A stretch of DNA of 64,000 bases from Bellilinea sp040754815 (GCA_040754815.1 JBFMBX010000004.1:310001-374000), one strand, 5' to 3'. Shown: positions 26,601 through 35,521, numbered from the stretch's first letter. Notes: generated from the sequence alone by a model not told the origin. Numbers and translations are program-made.

Positions 26601-26827
26601 ACCGCAAGGGTCGAACCATCGGTGTTGTCACCAGCTGCGCCATCGATTCGGAGGGATTTCTAACCGGTCAGGCACTGGTAGAACTCAAATCCTCCGAGGA
26701 AGGCACGCCTCTGTTTATTTATCAATCTGCCCCAACCACGGCCGGAAAACCACCTGCCGAACTCAAGACCGGAGATCGAGTATTGCTTCCCAGTGCGGCT
26801 GTTATTATCAGCCGCTTTCCAAAGTAG
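23699..26827 (+). CDS. Fused serine hydroxymethyltransferase-aminomethyltransferase (GlyA-GcvT)
   Basis: One uninterrupted 1042-residue frame. Residues about 1-460 are serine hydroxymethyltransferase: IPSESTAPLAVREALGS, GAPANNAVYHALINPGD, HGSSVNRSGK and the PLP-lysine motif FTTHKTLMGPRSAV (K265). Residues about 500-600 (GRGIRTFVNYVFSNDCEN, SLITPKGEIQGTL) look like a truncated GcvT/YgfZ-like module. Residues about 636-1040 are a full T-protein of the glycine cleavage system: PFAGWEMPVWY, AGLFDVAHMG, VIDDLLVYR with the folate-site Asp, GYTGE and GARDSLRTEAGLPLYGHE. Both enzymes use tetrahydrofolate one-carbon units. GGAG lies 7 nt before the ATG at 23699; a GTG at 23693 is an alternative. gcvH and gcvP are not nearby. 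Confidence 0.92.
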   Translation: MADFLIRGALKEIDPAVYDLIQVETERQFRKLILIPSESTAPLAVREALGSVFQNLYAEGYPDEETRWMSEEEILDYTARLSYYRRYSDPRYYKGVEYADIIESLARRRCAEVFATPKTTADQIYVNVQPLSGAPANNAVYHALINPGDTILGMNLLHGGHLTHGSSVNRSGKLYNVIHYNVDSQTEQIDYEAIEALAQEHKPKIIIAGYSSYPWVPDWSRFRAIADSVGAVLLADVSHIAGLIAGGAVPSPVGIAHVVTFTTHKTLMGPRSAVILTHDGNLARKIDRAVFPGEQGGPHLHAIAALATALQIARTESFRQLQHQIVKNCKALTQRLMERGLRIPYGGSDTHLGNVDCKTIVGKDGTPLSGDLAARILDIAGIVLNRNTIPGDKTALNASGIRYGTPWVTQRGLKENEMIKIADIMADVLFAVQPYSLETRKGEATRAKIDFDVLEDAKIRSRQLAEQAGVDLEFPHHGYPHFYFIDDKAASKTDWTAYDLKGRGIRTFVNYVFSNDCENLKAGESQTTSLITPKGEIQGTLTCVESENFRFSVPVEKAGIAATWLRALSDGYVKFDEDLLRRLPGPIYVTENPDQAVKSAPAVTDGRTKPYYIGIKEISTSEALPPFQWTEQEAASLRRTPLFDVHKQLGAKIIPFAGWEMPVWYTSVVEEHLATRQAAGLFDVAHMGVYQAEGADAAVFLDCVCGNDISALEIGESCYTHFLDPDANVIDDLLVYRRSAQKYLIVVNAANDDKDWAWLNAVRNGEVRVDRQRPWARAFGRNVILRNLRDPKEGEDMRVDIALQGPKSRDILLALGTDAETRRRIMALKRTELCEAVVGGIDLVVSRTGYTGEKMAFELFVHPNNAVKLWNALLEAGTPMGLKPCGLGARDSLRTEAGLPLYGHEMGGQLNLGVAEAGFGTYVKTYKPWFIGREAFLEREKTRKSVVVRFRFTEKGVRMAHLGDPVIDRKGRTIGVVTSCAIDSEGFLTGQALVELKSSEEGTPLFIYQSAPTTAGKPPAELKTGDRVLLPSAAVIISRFPK

Positions 26828-26833
26828 TGCATT

Positions 26834-26875
26834 TCACAAGGTGTACCGGTGAATCCAGTACACCTTGTGATTTTA
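26834..26875 (+). terminator. Terminator of the glyA-gcvT fusion gene
   Basis: A 13-bp perfect stem (TCACAAGGTGTAC / GTACACCTTGTGA) with an 11-nt loop, followed by TTTTAT, starting 6 nt after the stop codon. Confidence 0.9.
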
Positions 26876-26943
26876 TAAAAGAAAAAGGTTCGAAATCCAT
26901 CTGTAACCCTACCTCATATAACCACAAAAAGGAGAGTGAAAAT

Positions 26944-28188
26944 ATGCAAACCCTTTGGGATCACCGTTACGCCCAGCGAATGCAGCGAGTCAAGGCATCC
27001 GCCATCCGCGAATTGCTCAAATTAACTGAACAGCCGGACGTAATATCATTTGCTGGTGGACTTCCCGCCCCAGAGGTGTTCCCCATTGAAGAATTCAAAG
27101 AAGCCTGTATTCGTGTCCTGAAGGAACAGGGGGATTTTGCCCTGCAATACGGTGCCACCGAAGGCTATCTGCCCTTGCGAGAAATGATCGCCCGCCATAC
27201 CAGCCGCTACGGTATCCAGATCTCCGCTGAGAATGTGATGATCACTTCCGGCTCACAGCAGGCTCTCGATCTGATCGGCAAGGTATTCATCAATCGCGGT
27301 GATCGTATTCTGGTCGAATCGCCCACCTATTTGGGAGCATTGCAGGCCTGGAACATTTATGGCGCTGAATACATCACCGTGCGCACCGATGACGATGGTA
27401 TGGTTACCGAAGATATTGAAGGGGCTCTCCGCGCTGGCCCGAAATTCATTTATGTTCTGCCCAATTTTCAAAACCCGATGGGGGTTACCATTTCATTGGA
27501 GAGGCGGCACAAACTGGTTGAAATGGCTGACCGCTACGGAGTACCAATCATTGAAGATGATCCGTACGGACAATTGCGTTTTGAAGGCAAGCACCTGCCC
27601 GCTGTGGAGGTCATAGATGCCCGCACACGGGTGCAAAACGGTCATTATACGGGAAATGTCATTTACCTCAGCACCTTCTCTAAAATACTTGCCCCCGGCA
27701 TTCGTTTAGCATGGATCATCGCCCCGCCAGAAGTCATTCGCAAACTGGTGCTGGCCAAACAAGGCACCGATTTGCACACAGCCACGTTCAATCAGGTTGT
27801 TGCCTACGAAGTCGGCCGGCACGGTTTTCTGGATCAGCACGTAAAGAAGATTTGTCAGGTGTATAAAGAACGCCGCGATGTGATGCTGGAAGCGCTGGAA
27901 GAACACATGCCGGAAGGAGTAACCTGGACACATCCTCAGGGAGGTTTGTTCCTCTGGTTAAGGTTACCGGAACAATGTGATGCCACCGAGTTATTCCCGG
28001 CTGCCGTGAAAAACAAAGTAGCCTATGTACCGGGGGAAAGTTTCCACCCCAATGGTGGCGGCAAAAACACCATGCGCTTGAACTTCTCCTATTCCACGCC
28101 CGAAAAGATCAACGAAGGCATTGCCCGATTGGGGAAAATGCTCAAAGAGGAGATTTGCGCCAACCATAAGGTTTATCAGGGAATCTAA
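26944..28188 (+). CDS. Class I/II PLP-dependent aminotransferase (2-aminoadipate transaminase/LysN-like)
   Basis: Fold-type I aminotransferase of 414 residues. The N-terminus has the FAGGLPAPEVFP motif, and QYGATEGYLPLREMIA follows. SGSQQALDLIGKVF and SPTYLGALQAW lead to the PLP site: ILPNFQNPMG-like VLPNFQNPMGVT, DDPYGQLRF and STFSKILAPGIRLAW (Schiff-base Lys in TFSK). This set is typical of LysN/ARO8-like and MocR-related aminotransferases acting on 2-aminoadipate, aromatic or branched-chain amino acids. The substrate is not fixed by sequence. The frame is open upstream to the end of the fusion gene, but AAAGGAG before the ATG at 26944 fixes the start. A terminator separates it from glyA-gcvT. 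Confidence 0.9.
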   Translation: MQTLWDHRYAQRMQRVKASAIRELLKLTEQPDVISFAGGLPAPEVFPIEEFKEACIRVLKEQGDFALQYGATEGYLPLREMIARHTSRYGIQISAENVMITSGSQQALDLIGKVFINRGDRILVESPTYLGALQAWNIYGAEYITVRTDDDGMVTEDIEGALRAGPKFIYVLPNFQNPMGVTISLERRHKLVEMADRYGVPIIEDDPYGQLRFEGKHLPAVEVIDARTRVQNGHYTGNVIYLSTFSKILAPGIRLAWIIAPPEVIRKLVLAKQGTDLHTATFNQVVAYEVGRHGFLDQHVKKICQVYKERRDVMLEALEEHMPEGVTWTHPQGGLFLWLRLPEQCDATELFPAAVKNKVAYVPGESFHPNGGGKNTMRLNFSYSTPEKINEGIARLGKMLKEEICANHKVYQGI

Positions 28189-28217
28189 AACCGGGATAAA
28201 ATTTTGCCCATCCATGA

Positions 28218-28250
28218 AAAACGAGCCGTGTTGACGGCTCGTTTTCTTTA
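28218..28250 (+). terminator. Terminator of the aminotransferase gene
   Basis: A 12-bp perfect stem (AAAACGAGCCGT / ACGGCTCGTTTT) with a GTTG loop and a T-rich tail. Because it starts with A and ends with T runs it can also serve the convergent nucleoside kinase gene. Confidence 0.92.
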
Positions 28251-28273
28251 TCCCGTCAATTTTCTAACAGGTA

Positions 28274-29998
28274 CTATCCAGTCTTCCGCCAGATCTTAAA
28301 GTCGCGCAAAATCGAGCCACCGACAAATTCCCGTAAAATTGAATTATCGGGAATCAGATCGAGGTTGAGTGGCAGAAACCACTCAATGAAGGCCAGCAAA
28401 CGTTTGGCTTCTATAAATTCCGGCGTGCCATGCGGTACCTGCCGTAACAAGGGTTCGGCCAGCGGTTTCAGTGCCGAAAGTTCATAAACCAGCGCCGAGT
28501 TAAAAATCTCATCCGCATTTTCTTGATAGGGGAAAATGTGCCTCTTTTCTCCTCGCCGTACTGATTCCCACCGACCTATGGTATCCTGAGCAGAGTAACC
28601 GCGTTCGCGGGCGTCTCTCACGATGCGGCGTAGCAGACGGGTATCGGTTGTTGAAATTCGATTATGCCGATCAAGGTTTAATTGCGTCAGGCAGGACACA
28701 TAAATCCGGAATGTCTGTTCCACTGGCACATTCGGCAATAAACGGGGGTTCAAGCCGTGAATACCCTCCAAAATAATCAACTGATCTTTTTCCAGTTTCA
28801 CCCTTTCCCCCGGCTGACTCTTCCCTGCCCGAAAATCGAAGCGGGGCAATTGCACTTCTTCTCCCTTGATTAATCTTTGTAAGTCATCTTCCATTCGGCG
28901 GATATCCAGGGCTTCCAGTGCCTCAAAGTCAAAATCCCCATTTTCATCTCGCGGTGTAAATTCGCGATCAACGAAGTAATTGTCCATTTCCAGTGCAAAT
29001 GGCGATAAGCCATTGGCCAGCAATTGCACCGACAGCCGTTTGGCGAAAGTGGTTTTTCCGGATGATGAAGGCCCTGCAATGAGGATAATGCGTGTTTTTC
29101 GCGCACGGCGGACGATCTCTCGGGCAATTTCGGCAATTTTCTGCTCGTGTAAAGCCTCCGATACCAGAATAATTTCGCGAATGCGATTTTCCGCAATTCC
29201 ATCGTTCAATGCCCCCACACTGTCAATGCCCAGATGAGCCAGCCAGGCACCGTATTGCTTGAAGGTTTTTAAGAGGATGGAAAAATCAGGTAAGGGTTGA
29301 ATTTCCGTAGGCGCGTGACGGCGTGGGTATTGCAAAATAAACCCATCATCCATCGCTTTCAAGCCAAACCAACGCAAATAACCTGTGGAAGGCACCATAT
29401 AACCATGATGATAATCACGGTGGGAACCCATCTGATAAAGTACCAGTTTATCTCGATTTCGATACCGCAATAAGCGAACTTTATCATGATACCCTTTGGA
29501 CTCGAAATACTGAATGGCTTCCTGGAGCGGCACAATCAAGCGTTCAAAAGGTAGATTCTGAGCAACCAGATCGCGCATTCTGTTTTCAAGAGCAGTTAAT
29601 TCCTTGTCGGTGAGCGGAGGCCGTCCTCCAACCTGACAGAAATAACCGCCCGAAGTTACGGAGTGATCCACGGTCAATATCCCATCGGGGAATATTTCCT
29701 CGAATGCCGCTTCAAGCAAAAAGGTCAGCGAACGGCGGTAAATCCTTGCTCCATCCGCGCTCGCCATCGTCAGCGGAACAACCCGTGACTCCATGGTTAT
29801 TGGATATGTCAATTCCCTCAATTCATCATTGACAATAGCCCCAACGATTGGGGGGTTATCCCATTCGGGCAGCACTTTCAAAAATTCTCCAACCGGGGTA
29901 TTCCGTCTGCCTTGCAGGACACGGCCGTCCGGCAAATGAATTTCGACATTTGCTCGAGGTTTAATCTGAGTGATTTTGGGTTGGGTGTGTTGCTTCAT
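28274..29998 (-). CDS. Nucleoside (uridine) kinase with TGS and ThrRS-like N-terminal domains
   Basis: Protein of 574 residues. The first ~80 residues are a TGS-like domain (VEIHLPDGRVLQGRR). Residues about 90-230 resemble the editing/SAD region of threonyl-tRNA synthetase (DGARIYRRSLTFLLEAAF, GGYFCQVGGRPPLTDKEL). The C-terminal half is a P-loop kinase: IILIAGPSSSGKTTFAKRL (Walker A, about residue 305-315), ALEMDNYFVDRE, PRFDFRAGKSQPGE and DTRLLRRIVRDARERG. This three-part architecture is known for a family of nucleoside kinases. It should phosphorylate uridine or another nucleoside with ATP. The synthetase-like part has no catalytic core. Single gene after GH57 on the minus strand. Confidence 0.9.
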   Translation of the reverse strand: MKQHTQPKITQIKPRANVEIHLPDGRVLQGRRNTPVGEFLKVLPEWDNPPIVGAIVNDELRELTYPITMESRVVPLTMASADGARIYRRSLTFLLEAAFEEIFPDGILTVDHSVTSGGYFCQVGGRPPLTDKELTALENRMRDLVAQNLPFERLIVPLQEAIQYFESKGYHDKVRLLRYRNRDKLVLYQMGSHRDYHHGYMVPSTGYLRWFGLKAMDDGFILQYPRRHAPTEIQPLPDFSILLKTFKQYGAWLAHLGIDSVGALNDGIAENRIREIILVSEALHEQKIAEIAREIVRRARKTRIILIAGPSSSGKTTFAKRLSVQLLANGLSPFALEMDNYFVDREFTPRDENGDFDFEALEALDIRRMEDDLQRLIKGEEVQLPRFDFRAGKSQPGERVKLEKDQLIILEGIHGLNPRLLPNVPVEQTFRIYVSCLTQLNLDRHNRISTTDTRLLRRIVRDARERGYSAQDTIGRWESVRRGEKRHIFPYQENADEIFNSALVYELSALKPLAEPLLRQVPHGTPEFIEAKRLLAFIEWFLPLNLDLIPDNSILREFVGGSILRDFKIWRKTG

Positions 29999-30094
29999 AA
30001 TGAAAATTTCTTACCAGAAAATGGATTCAGTAGTATACCACCATCTTTATGGCAGGGCAGCCATTCCCATAAGGTTTGATGATCACAACCATAA

Positions 30095-30132
30095 TTTCTC
30101 AAGGGCTTTGGTGATACAAAGCCCTTGAGAAA
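30095..30132 (-). terminator. Terminator at the end of the maltodextrin operon
   Basis: A 16-bp perfect stem (30095-30110 with 30117-30132, 6-nt loop) begins 22 nt beyond the GH57 stop on the minus strand. The T tract after it is weak (ATTAT), so it may act as a 3' stabiliser as well as a terminator. Confidence 0.75.
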
Positions 30133-30154
30133 CAGTCCCATTGAAATGCCACCC

Positions 30155-33100
30155 TCAGGGTTTCAGCAGCTGAATTTGAGCAAAATCATCTGCACTCAAT
30201 GTGCCCGGGTCAGCCTGACTGGGCGTATAGGTACTGCTCAACATCACCTCCTGGCTGGTATCGCTTTCTGCCGGCCAGAGCAGATCAATGATGCGGGTAT
30301 GATTGGTACGCCCATCGGCCGGCGCACCACCAAACCGCCACTGAGCCGCATTTTGTTCTACATCGCGAACTCTCCAGACTCCGGATGAAGGATAACCCTC
30401 CTGCCCCAGCACTGCCACTACAAACCCCCATTGGGATGGATCGCCACCCCCTAAAGATTCACGCGGCACTCTCACCGTTACGGTGCGAGCCGCAGGGTCA
30501 ACCATGATTTTCATGGTAATTTCGCTGGCCTGAACCGGCTCAAGTGTATCACTTTTCGGAATGACCACCTGAGGTGTCCATCCTTCAAGCCACAACGCGT
30601 ATTCCCAACCATTTTCCGCAGTCAACGCTGCATTCCTTCCCGGCAGTAACAGGCGCGCACCCGTTCCGGCGCCGGGGTCCTGATCAATGTATATGTCAAT
30701 CGTCTGAATAGCCAAACCGTTTGGCGACCCCCACGGATTGGGAATCGGGCCGTAAAAGCCAATTCGGAAAATGAGATTGTTTTCGTCATACGAAACCCGG
30801 AAGGATTTCAAATCAAACGCTTTGTTCTGGAAAACCGCATCGGTTGGGTAGGTATACGAACCCGGTCCGTAATCATCTCCTTCGGGGTCTTCGATCTCGA
30901 ACAGGGTGGTTGAAAGTCCTAAATCAGGAATGACGAACTGCGCCGGTCCTCCTTCGGGGAAAAGTCGCTGGGCTGGACCGACCCCAATCAAAAAGCGGTA
31001 CTCATCACCGGTTTCGAACTCTCCCAACAGATTAAGCGGAAGAGAAACTTCCAAAACACCTGCGGATGAAGCAGCCGTTCCGATTGCCTCTCCTTCAATC
31101 CATCCTTCTTCCCCCGCCCTGTAGAGCGTCAAATCCGCACCACCATTCCAGACCAGTGCATAACTGGCGGCCATGCCAAGCAAACCCGGTTTTTCGGCAA
31201 GGGTGTATGGGTAACTGGTTTTTGCTCGCCGATCCTGTAAGTAAAACACCAGCGGAGTTTCGAGCGTGCGTGCCATTGCTCCCCCGCTGGCAGCATCCAC
31301 CCGCAGGTAAAGATTACCGGCATCCATGGCATAAGCAAAGCCCGTCAGCGGTTTGCCTTCTGCGGCGGGGTAATAAGCAGCCATATCCCACTCCGCCGCG
31401 CCGATACTTCCATCAATAGTAGGTGAAGACAACCCCTGTAAGGGTGTTTCTGCGCTTACCGGTTTTGCCTGAATGATGGGTACATCTACAAAGGGCGGTA
31501 CTTCTTCTCCCAATGTTACAAACACTTTGCGGAGCAATTCCCGAAAGCCGCGGTCAAAATATTCGTCCTGCCCCGAGTCCTGATCGGAACCGTACCACCA
31601 AAACCAGTCCGATCCCTCGGCGAGCAGCATGTAATCCAATGCCTGTTCAATTTTTTCCGCCGGCGCCTGCCGTACTTTGGAGATATCATACTTGGCCATG
31701 ACCTCTCGCGTTCGCCGCAAGTAGTCCCAGGCGGTGTTTTCTTCGGCTTCACCGATCCAGGTATCATAATTGGGGCTAAACCATGCGCCGGGGAATAAAT
31801 CTTCAATCATACGCTGATCGGGGAACTTTTGGATGTACTCACTGGGTGTAATGGTACGAATCGTCTCACTTTCCGAAAGTAATTGATAAAACGTACTCAG
31901 GAATTCAATACCATCGTTATCGTAATATTCCCACGCATTTTCACCATCCAGAATGATGGAAACGATGTGCGGCCCTTCTGCGCCTTGCTCTTTCAATTTA
32001 GCGCGGATGTTTTCCAAACGCTGCATCAAATCCTTTGCTGCAGCAGAACCCGAAACGCCGGAGTAGGTAAAACCAATCTTGTCAGAAAGAACTCCATCGC
32101 GGAAGAAAACCGCCAGTTTTTCACCCGCCTGGTTGGTCACATAATAAGGCCGGTAAAGATCATCCGGTTGATTGACGGTTTCCTTGCTGTCGCGGGTAAA
32201 GGCATCCAGCCCCAGAGATTTTGCCAGCACCGGTTCACCGGTTGCCATCCAGTTATAACCTGCCCGCAACACGAACGGCACCATAATTTGAGCCACAGAA
32301 CCCTCTCCGGGCCACAATCCCCGTGGAGGTTGTCCGAAGTTTGCTTCATATAAATCAACACTGCGTTGCAGGTGAGTAAGCGCATCCTGCGGGTAAGAAA
32401 ACTTTTGGGGTAAATCTGCGCCGGGGTTTCCCTTCGCCTGCAGATTTGTATCAATCAACAATGGCAAAATTGGGTGAGCATACGGTGTGGTCGTCACCTC
32501 AATCTGACCGGCCTCCTGTAATTGACGGTGTAATGGTACTATCTCTGCCATCACCCTGCGGACTTCGCTAAAAATAATCTCCTTGTCTTCTTCGCTGAAG
32601 TTCTGCCCTTTTTCCACCAGTTCCTTGAGTGGCGATTGATTCAGGAACATCGGATCGAACCACACCAGATTCCACCAGATTTGTAAATCGCGGTAATCCT
32701 GCTCGGTGAAGGTGGTCAGTGCATTCTCAATTGCCGCTGCATCGGTTCCGCCTCGTTTTTCCAGCAATTCTTTATAACGCGGATAGCGACCGATTAACTT
32801 GTCCCAATTGGCATCAAAAAAACGCTGGAGAATGAACCGTTTGTCATCCTCGGTCAGTTGACTGGCAGGCTTTTCGGTCATTACCCAGTACAGATCTTTG
32901 GCGCCGTTCCGGACATAATCGTCAATCTGGCGTAATAACACAGGCGTGAGGTTGAAAGTCACATGCACATTCGGGTACTGAGAAACCAGATAAGCCATAT
33001 CGTAGTAATCTTTTGTGGCGTGCACCCGCACCCAGGGGCGTGTATAAACCCCATTTTCATCTTTGTAGTACAACGGCTGGTGCTGATGCCACATCAGATT

Positions 33101-33280
33101 CAAATACAAAACATCCTCCGCCACCTCGCTGGTAGCAACCGGTGTGGGTTCTTCCGCTTGCGGTGTAGAGGTAATTACCGGTTGAGTCGGCACAACCGGC
33201 GTGACCGTCTGGGTCTGACACGCCGTCAGCACCAGAATCAGGACGAGAAAAATCATCATCAATCGCTTAGTGGATTTCAT
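30155..33280 (-). CDS. Secreted GH57 amylopullulanase-type lipoprotein
   Basis: Exported alpha-glucan hydrolase of 1041 residues. The signal peptide ends in lipobox LTAC (Cys21), followed by a Thr/Pro/Val linker. The GH57 domain spans about 55-620: MWHQHQPLYY (65-72), TTPYAHPILPLL, GLWPGEGSVAQI with nucleophile E326, and IILDGENAWEYY with acid/base D445. These are the GH57 conserved regions in amylopullulanase form. Residues about 650-1010 form beta-rich C-terminal modules (DGSIGAAEWDMAAYYP, then DYGPGSYTYPTDAVF) that resemble DOMON/glucodextranase C-terminal domains and probably bind substrate. It should cut alpha-1,4 and alpha-1,6 bonds at the cell surface. Last gene of the operon. Confidence 0.9.
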   Translation of the reverse strand: MKSTKRLMMIFLVLILVLTACQTQTVTPVVPTQPVITSTPQAEEPTPVATSEVAEDVLYLNLMWHQHQPLYYKDENGVYTRPWVRVHATKDYYDMAYLVSQYPNVHVTFNLTPVLLRQIDDYVRNGAKDLYWVMTEKPASQLTEDDKRFILQRFFDANWDKLIGRYPRYKELLEKRGGTDAAAIENALTTFTEQDYRDLQIWWNLVWFDPMFLNQSPLKELVEKGQNFSEEDKEIIFSEVRRVMAEIVPLHRQLQEAGQIEVTTTPYAHPILPLLIDTNLQAKGNPGADLPQKFSYPQDALTHLQRSVDLYEANFGQPPRGLWPGEGSVAQIMVPFVLRAGYNWMATGEPVLAKSLGLDAFTRDSKETVNQPDDLYRPYYVTNQAGEKLAVFFRDGVLSDKIGFTYSGVSGSAAAKDLMQRLENIRAKLKEQGAEGPHIVSIILDGENAWEYYDNDGIEFLSTFYQLLSESETIRTITPSEYIQKFPDQRMIEDLFPGAWFSPNYDTWIGEAEENTAWDYLRRTREVMAKYDISKVRQAPAEKIEQALDYMLLAEGSDWFWWYGSDQDSGQDEYFDRGFRELLRKVFVTLGEEVPPFVDVPIIQAKPVSAETPLQGLSSPTIDGSIGAAEWDMAAYYPAAEGKPLTGFAYAMDAGNLYLRVDAASGGAMARTLETPLVFYLQDRRAKTSYPYTLAEKPGLLGMAASYALVWNGGADLTLYRAGEEGWIEGEAIGTAASSAGVLEVSLPLNLLGEFETGDEYRFLIGVGPAQRLFPEGGPAQFVIPDLGLSTTLFEIEDPEGDDYGPGSYTYPTDAVFQNKAFDLKSFRVSYDENNLIFRIGFYGPIPNPWGSPNGLAIQTIDIYIDQDPGAGTGARLLLPGRNAALTAENGWEYALWLEGWTPQVVIPKSDTLEPVQASEITMKIMVDPAARTVTVRVPRESLGGGDPSQWGFVVAVLGQEGYPSSGVWRVRDVEQNAAQWRFGGAPADGRTNHTRIIDLLWPAESDTSQEVMLSSTYTPSQADPGTLSADDFAQIQLLKP

Positions 33281-33306
33281 CTTCTATTCCTCCTGAAATA
33301 TTGAGT

Positions 33307-35478
33307 TTACCTTTTTGCTATCGAAGGATCATAAATTTGAATCCCGTTTAAGGCGGTTCCAATCCATAATCTATTCAATGAATCCAGGGCAAAGGTCAAG
33401 GGTTCACCGCCAACAAAGCCGGAATTGTTTTCTTTATAAATGATCCATTCATTTTCCCCATCAAACCGGCTAATCAATCCTCCCGGCTCGGTTGGAAAGC
33501 CGTGACCAAACCAGATCCCTTTGCCGCCTTGTTCGATCAGTGTATTCACCACACTGGTTGGCAAATTGGATGTGCCCAAACGATAAAAAGTCCACTCCCT
33601 CCCATCCCACCGTCCAACGCCGCTGCCAATGGTGGAAATCCAGACGTGGTTACGAACATCCACCATCAAGTCAGATACCCCACCCCAGCCTAAATCGCGT
33701 AATGAGAAATCCCATTCTTCAATTTCATTATTTTGCAGGTTTAGTCGAAATACACCCTTCTCAGTACCACCCCATAAATATTCCACCCCATCAAAAATCT
33801 GGTAGCCCAAAGCAAACACGAAAGGTTTACCAAGCCGATTAAATATCTGGCTATACGAAATCAATTGATCCCCATTCCACATATAAACCCCTTCCGATGT
33901 TCCTACCCATATCCTGCCCTTACCATCCTCCGTCAATGCGCGAATACGGACTTCCTTAACCCCAAATTCCCCTCCCGCGAAAAATTGCCAGTTATCATTG
34001 GCATAGTAACTTAGTCCGCTTTCCGATCCAAACCACAAACGCCCCACACTGTCTTCCATGACGACTCGCACTCGCTCATCGCCAATACCGGAATTTTGGG
34101 AATTGAATACCCGGCTGTCTTCTCCCCATGGTGAACCTTCGCTGTAATGCCATAAGGCTGCTCCCCGCGCAGTGGCTATCACCATATCTCCCTTGGAACT
34201 TAAAAACAAATCATATATTGTATTAGAAGGAAGCGGCGCTGTTTCTGCCGTCAGGTGCAGCCAGCCTCTCCTTACCAGTGCCTGTTCATATTCATACGTC
34301 ACCTTGCCCGCAATAATCAAGCCGGAAAAAACGATAATCAGCCACCAGAATATTTTGGGAGGCTTGGGGAACATTTCCTCAAGGTAATCCCAGTAACTTT
34401 CTTTTTCCATGATCCAGGCGTATCCCAGCCGTAATACACCCGAAGCGATCAAACACAAAGCCGGAATGACGATCAAGGAATATTGCGGCCATTTGGTCGG
34501 ATATACCAGCAAAATGATAAATTGTGCCACAAACCAGCCTGTCAGCCACGGCTGTTTACGCCCGTAAAAATACAGTCCCAGCACACCTGCCCAGAAAATA
34601 AACTCATCCAGGGTGAGAAAAAAGAAAACCCGCGGATGCCATTGCAAGGCTGTTGCAATCCAGATCACAGGCTGCCACCACGGGTAGCCGGCCTGAATAA
34701 CATCACCTCCCTGACTATATTGGCGATGAAAAGCGATGATTTGAACAAGCCGCTGAACAGGTTCATTCCACAGGAAGGGATTGAAGAAAAAGAATGTCAG
34801 TACTGCAACACCGAACCAGATAAGCCAGCGTTTTAATGAAAACTGTTGGCGATGCTGAATCATCAGGAAAATTACCGGTAAAATCATCAGACCATATGTA
34901 TATTTACCGGCAACCGCCGCCCCGAACGCAATTGCTGAGATTCCCCAATAAACATTCCGGTCTGGTGAATCTTTCCGTTCCAGTCCCCGCCTCAGCATCA
35001 AAACCGCCAGTAATCCAGCAAATAGTGGGAAAGCCTCTAAATACACCTGACTGGTGTATTTGATCGTATAGGAATGGAATGTCAGCAGAAATGCAGCCAG
35101 CGGGTCAAATAAGGCCAGCACGAAAACCTGTAAAACCCCAAAAAAAGCGCTGATCGCACGATTGAAGTAAAACTCGAAGTCAGGATCAACCCTTTCCCCC
35201 CCAATCAGGAAGGGCAAACTATATATTAGTTTTATCAAAGGGGGATGTTCCTTATTCTGCTCATAATTGATAATTCCCGTCACATCACCTTGTTTGATTA
35301 ATCCGGCATATTCCCTTCCGGCCCGCATATAAACCGGTTCATCATAATCCAGAGGTAATTGCCAGACCGCCCACGCATGAATCAGAGCAGAAATCAAGAC
35401 AATGAACGCAATGGTATGCCAGCGGCCCCACCATTTCGGCAGTGCCCGTATTGGAAAATTCAAAATTCTCGACAACAT
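33307..35478 (-). CDS. Polytopic GT-C (GT39-like) glycosyltransferase fused to a seven-bladed beta-propeller
   Basis: Protein of 723 residues. Residues about 20-390 hold some ten to eleven hydrophobic helices, with the GT-C first-loop acidic motif in LDYDEPVYM, so a dolichyl-phosphate-mannose-type transferase fold is likely. After a final membrane span (IFWWLIIVFSGLIIAGKV) residues about 400-720 contain seven repeats of the two-component-regulator propeller type. Each carries a phrase such as GRLWFGSESGLSYY, GRIWVGTSEGVYMW, HVWISTIGSGVGRW or RLWIGTALNGIQIY. The propeller would face outward. I know of no standard family with this order. It sits between lipoprotein GH13 and GH57 genes with short gaps, suggesting a surface role in polysaccharide use or glycosylation. 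Confidence 0.8.
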   Translation of the reverse strand: MLSRILNFPIRALPKWWGRWHTIAFIVLISALIHAWAVWQLPLDYDEPVYMRAGREYAGLIKQGDVTGIINYEQNKEHPPLIKLIYSLPFLIGGERVDPDFEFYFNRAISAFFGVLQVFVLALFDPLAAFLLTFHSYTIKYTSQVYLEAFPLFAGLLAVLMLRRGLERKDSPDRNVYWGISAIAFGAAVAGKYTYGLMILPVIFLMIQHRQQFSLKRWLIWFGVAVLTFFFFNPFLWNEPVQRLVQIIAFHRQYSQGGDVIQAGYPWWQPVIWIATALQWHPRVFFFLTLDEFIFWAGVLGLYFYGRKQPWLTGWFVAQFIILLVYPTKWPQYSLIVIPALCLIASGVLRLGYAWIMEKESYWDYLEEMFPKPPKIFWWLIIVFSGLIIAGKVTYEYEQALVRRGWLHLTAETAPLPSNTIYDLFLSSKGDMVIATARGAALWHYSEGSPWGEDSRVFNSQNSGIGDERVRVVMEDSVGRLWFGSESGLSYYANDNWQFFAGGEFGVKEVRIRALTEDGKGRIWVGTSEGVYMWNGDQLISYSQIFNRLGKPFVFALGYQIFDGVEYLWGGTEKGVFRLNLQNNEIEEWDFSLRDLGWGGVSDLMVDVRNHVWISTIGSGVGRWDGREWTFYRLGTSNLPTSVVNTLIEQGGKGIWFGHGFPTEPGGLISRFDGENEWIIYKENNSGFVGGEPLTFALDSLNRLWIGTALNGIQIYDPSIAKR

Positions 35479-35521
35479 AAAAACCGCCTACCTCACTTGC
35501 ATTCTCAGAGGCAGCAAACTT

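Noticed and set aside
26827..26943. N-terminal extension of the aminotransferase after the fusion gene
   Set aside because: It would run through the terminator. The ATG at 26944 has a good ribosome binding site.
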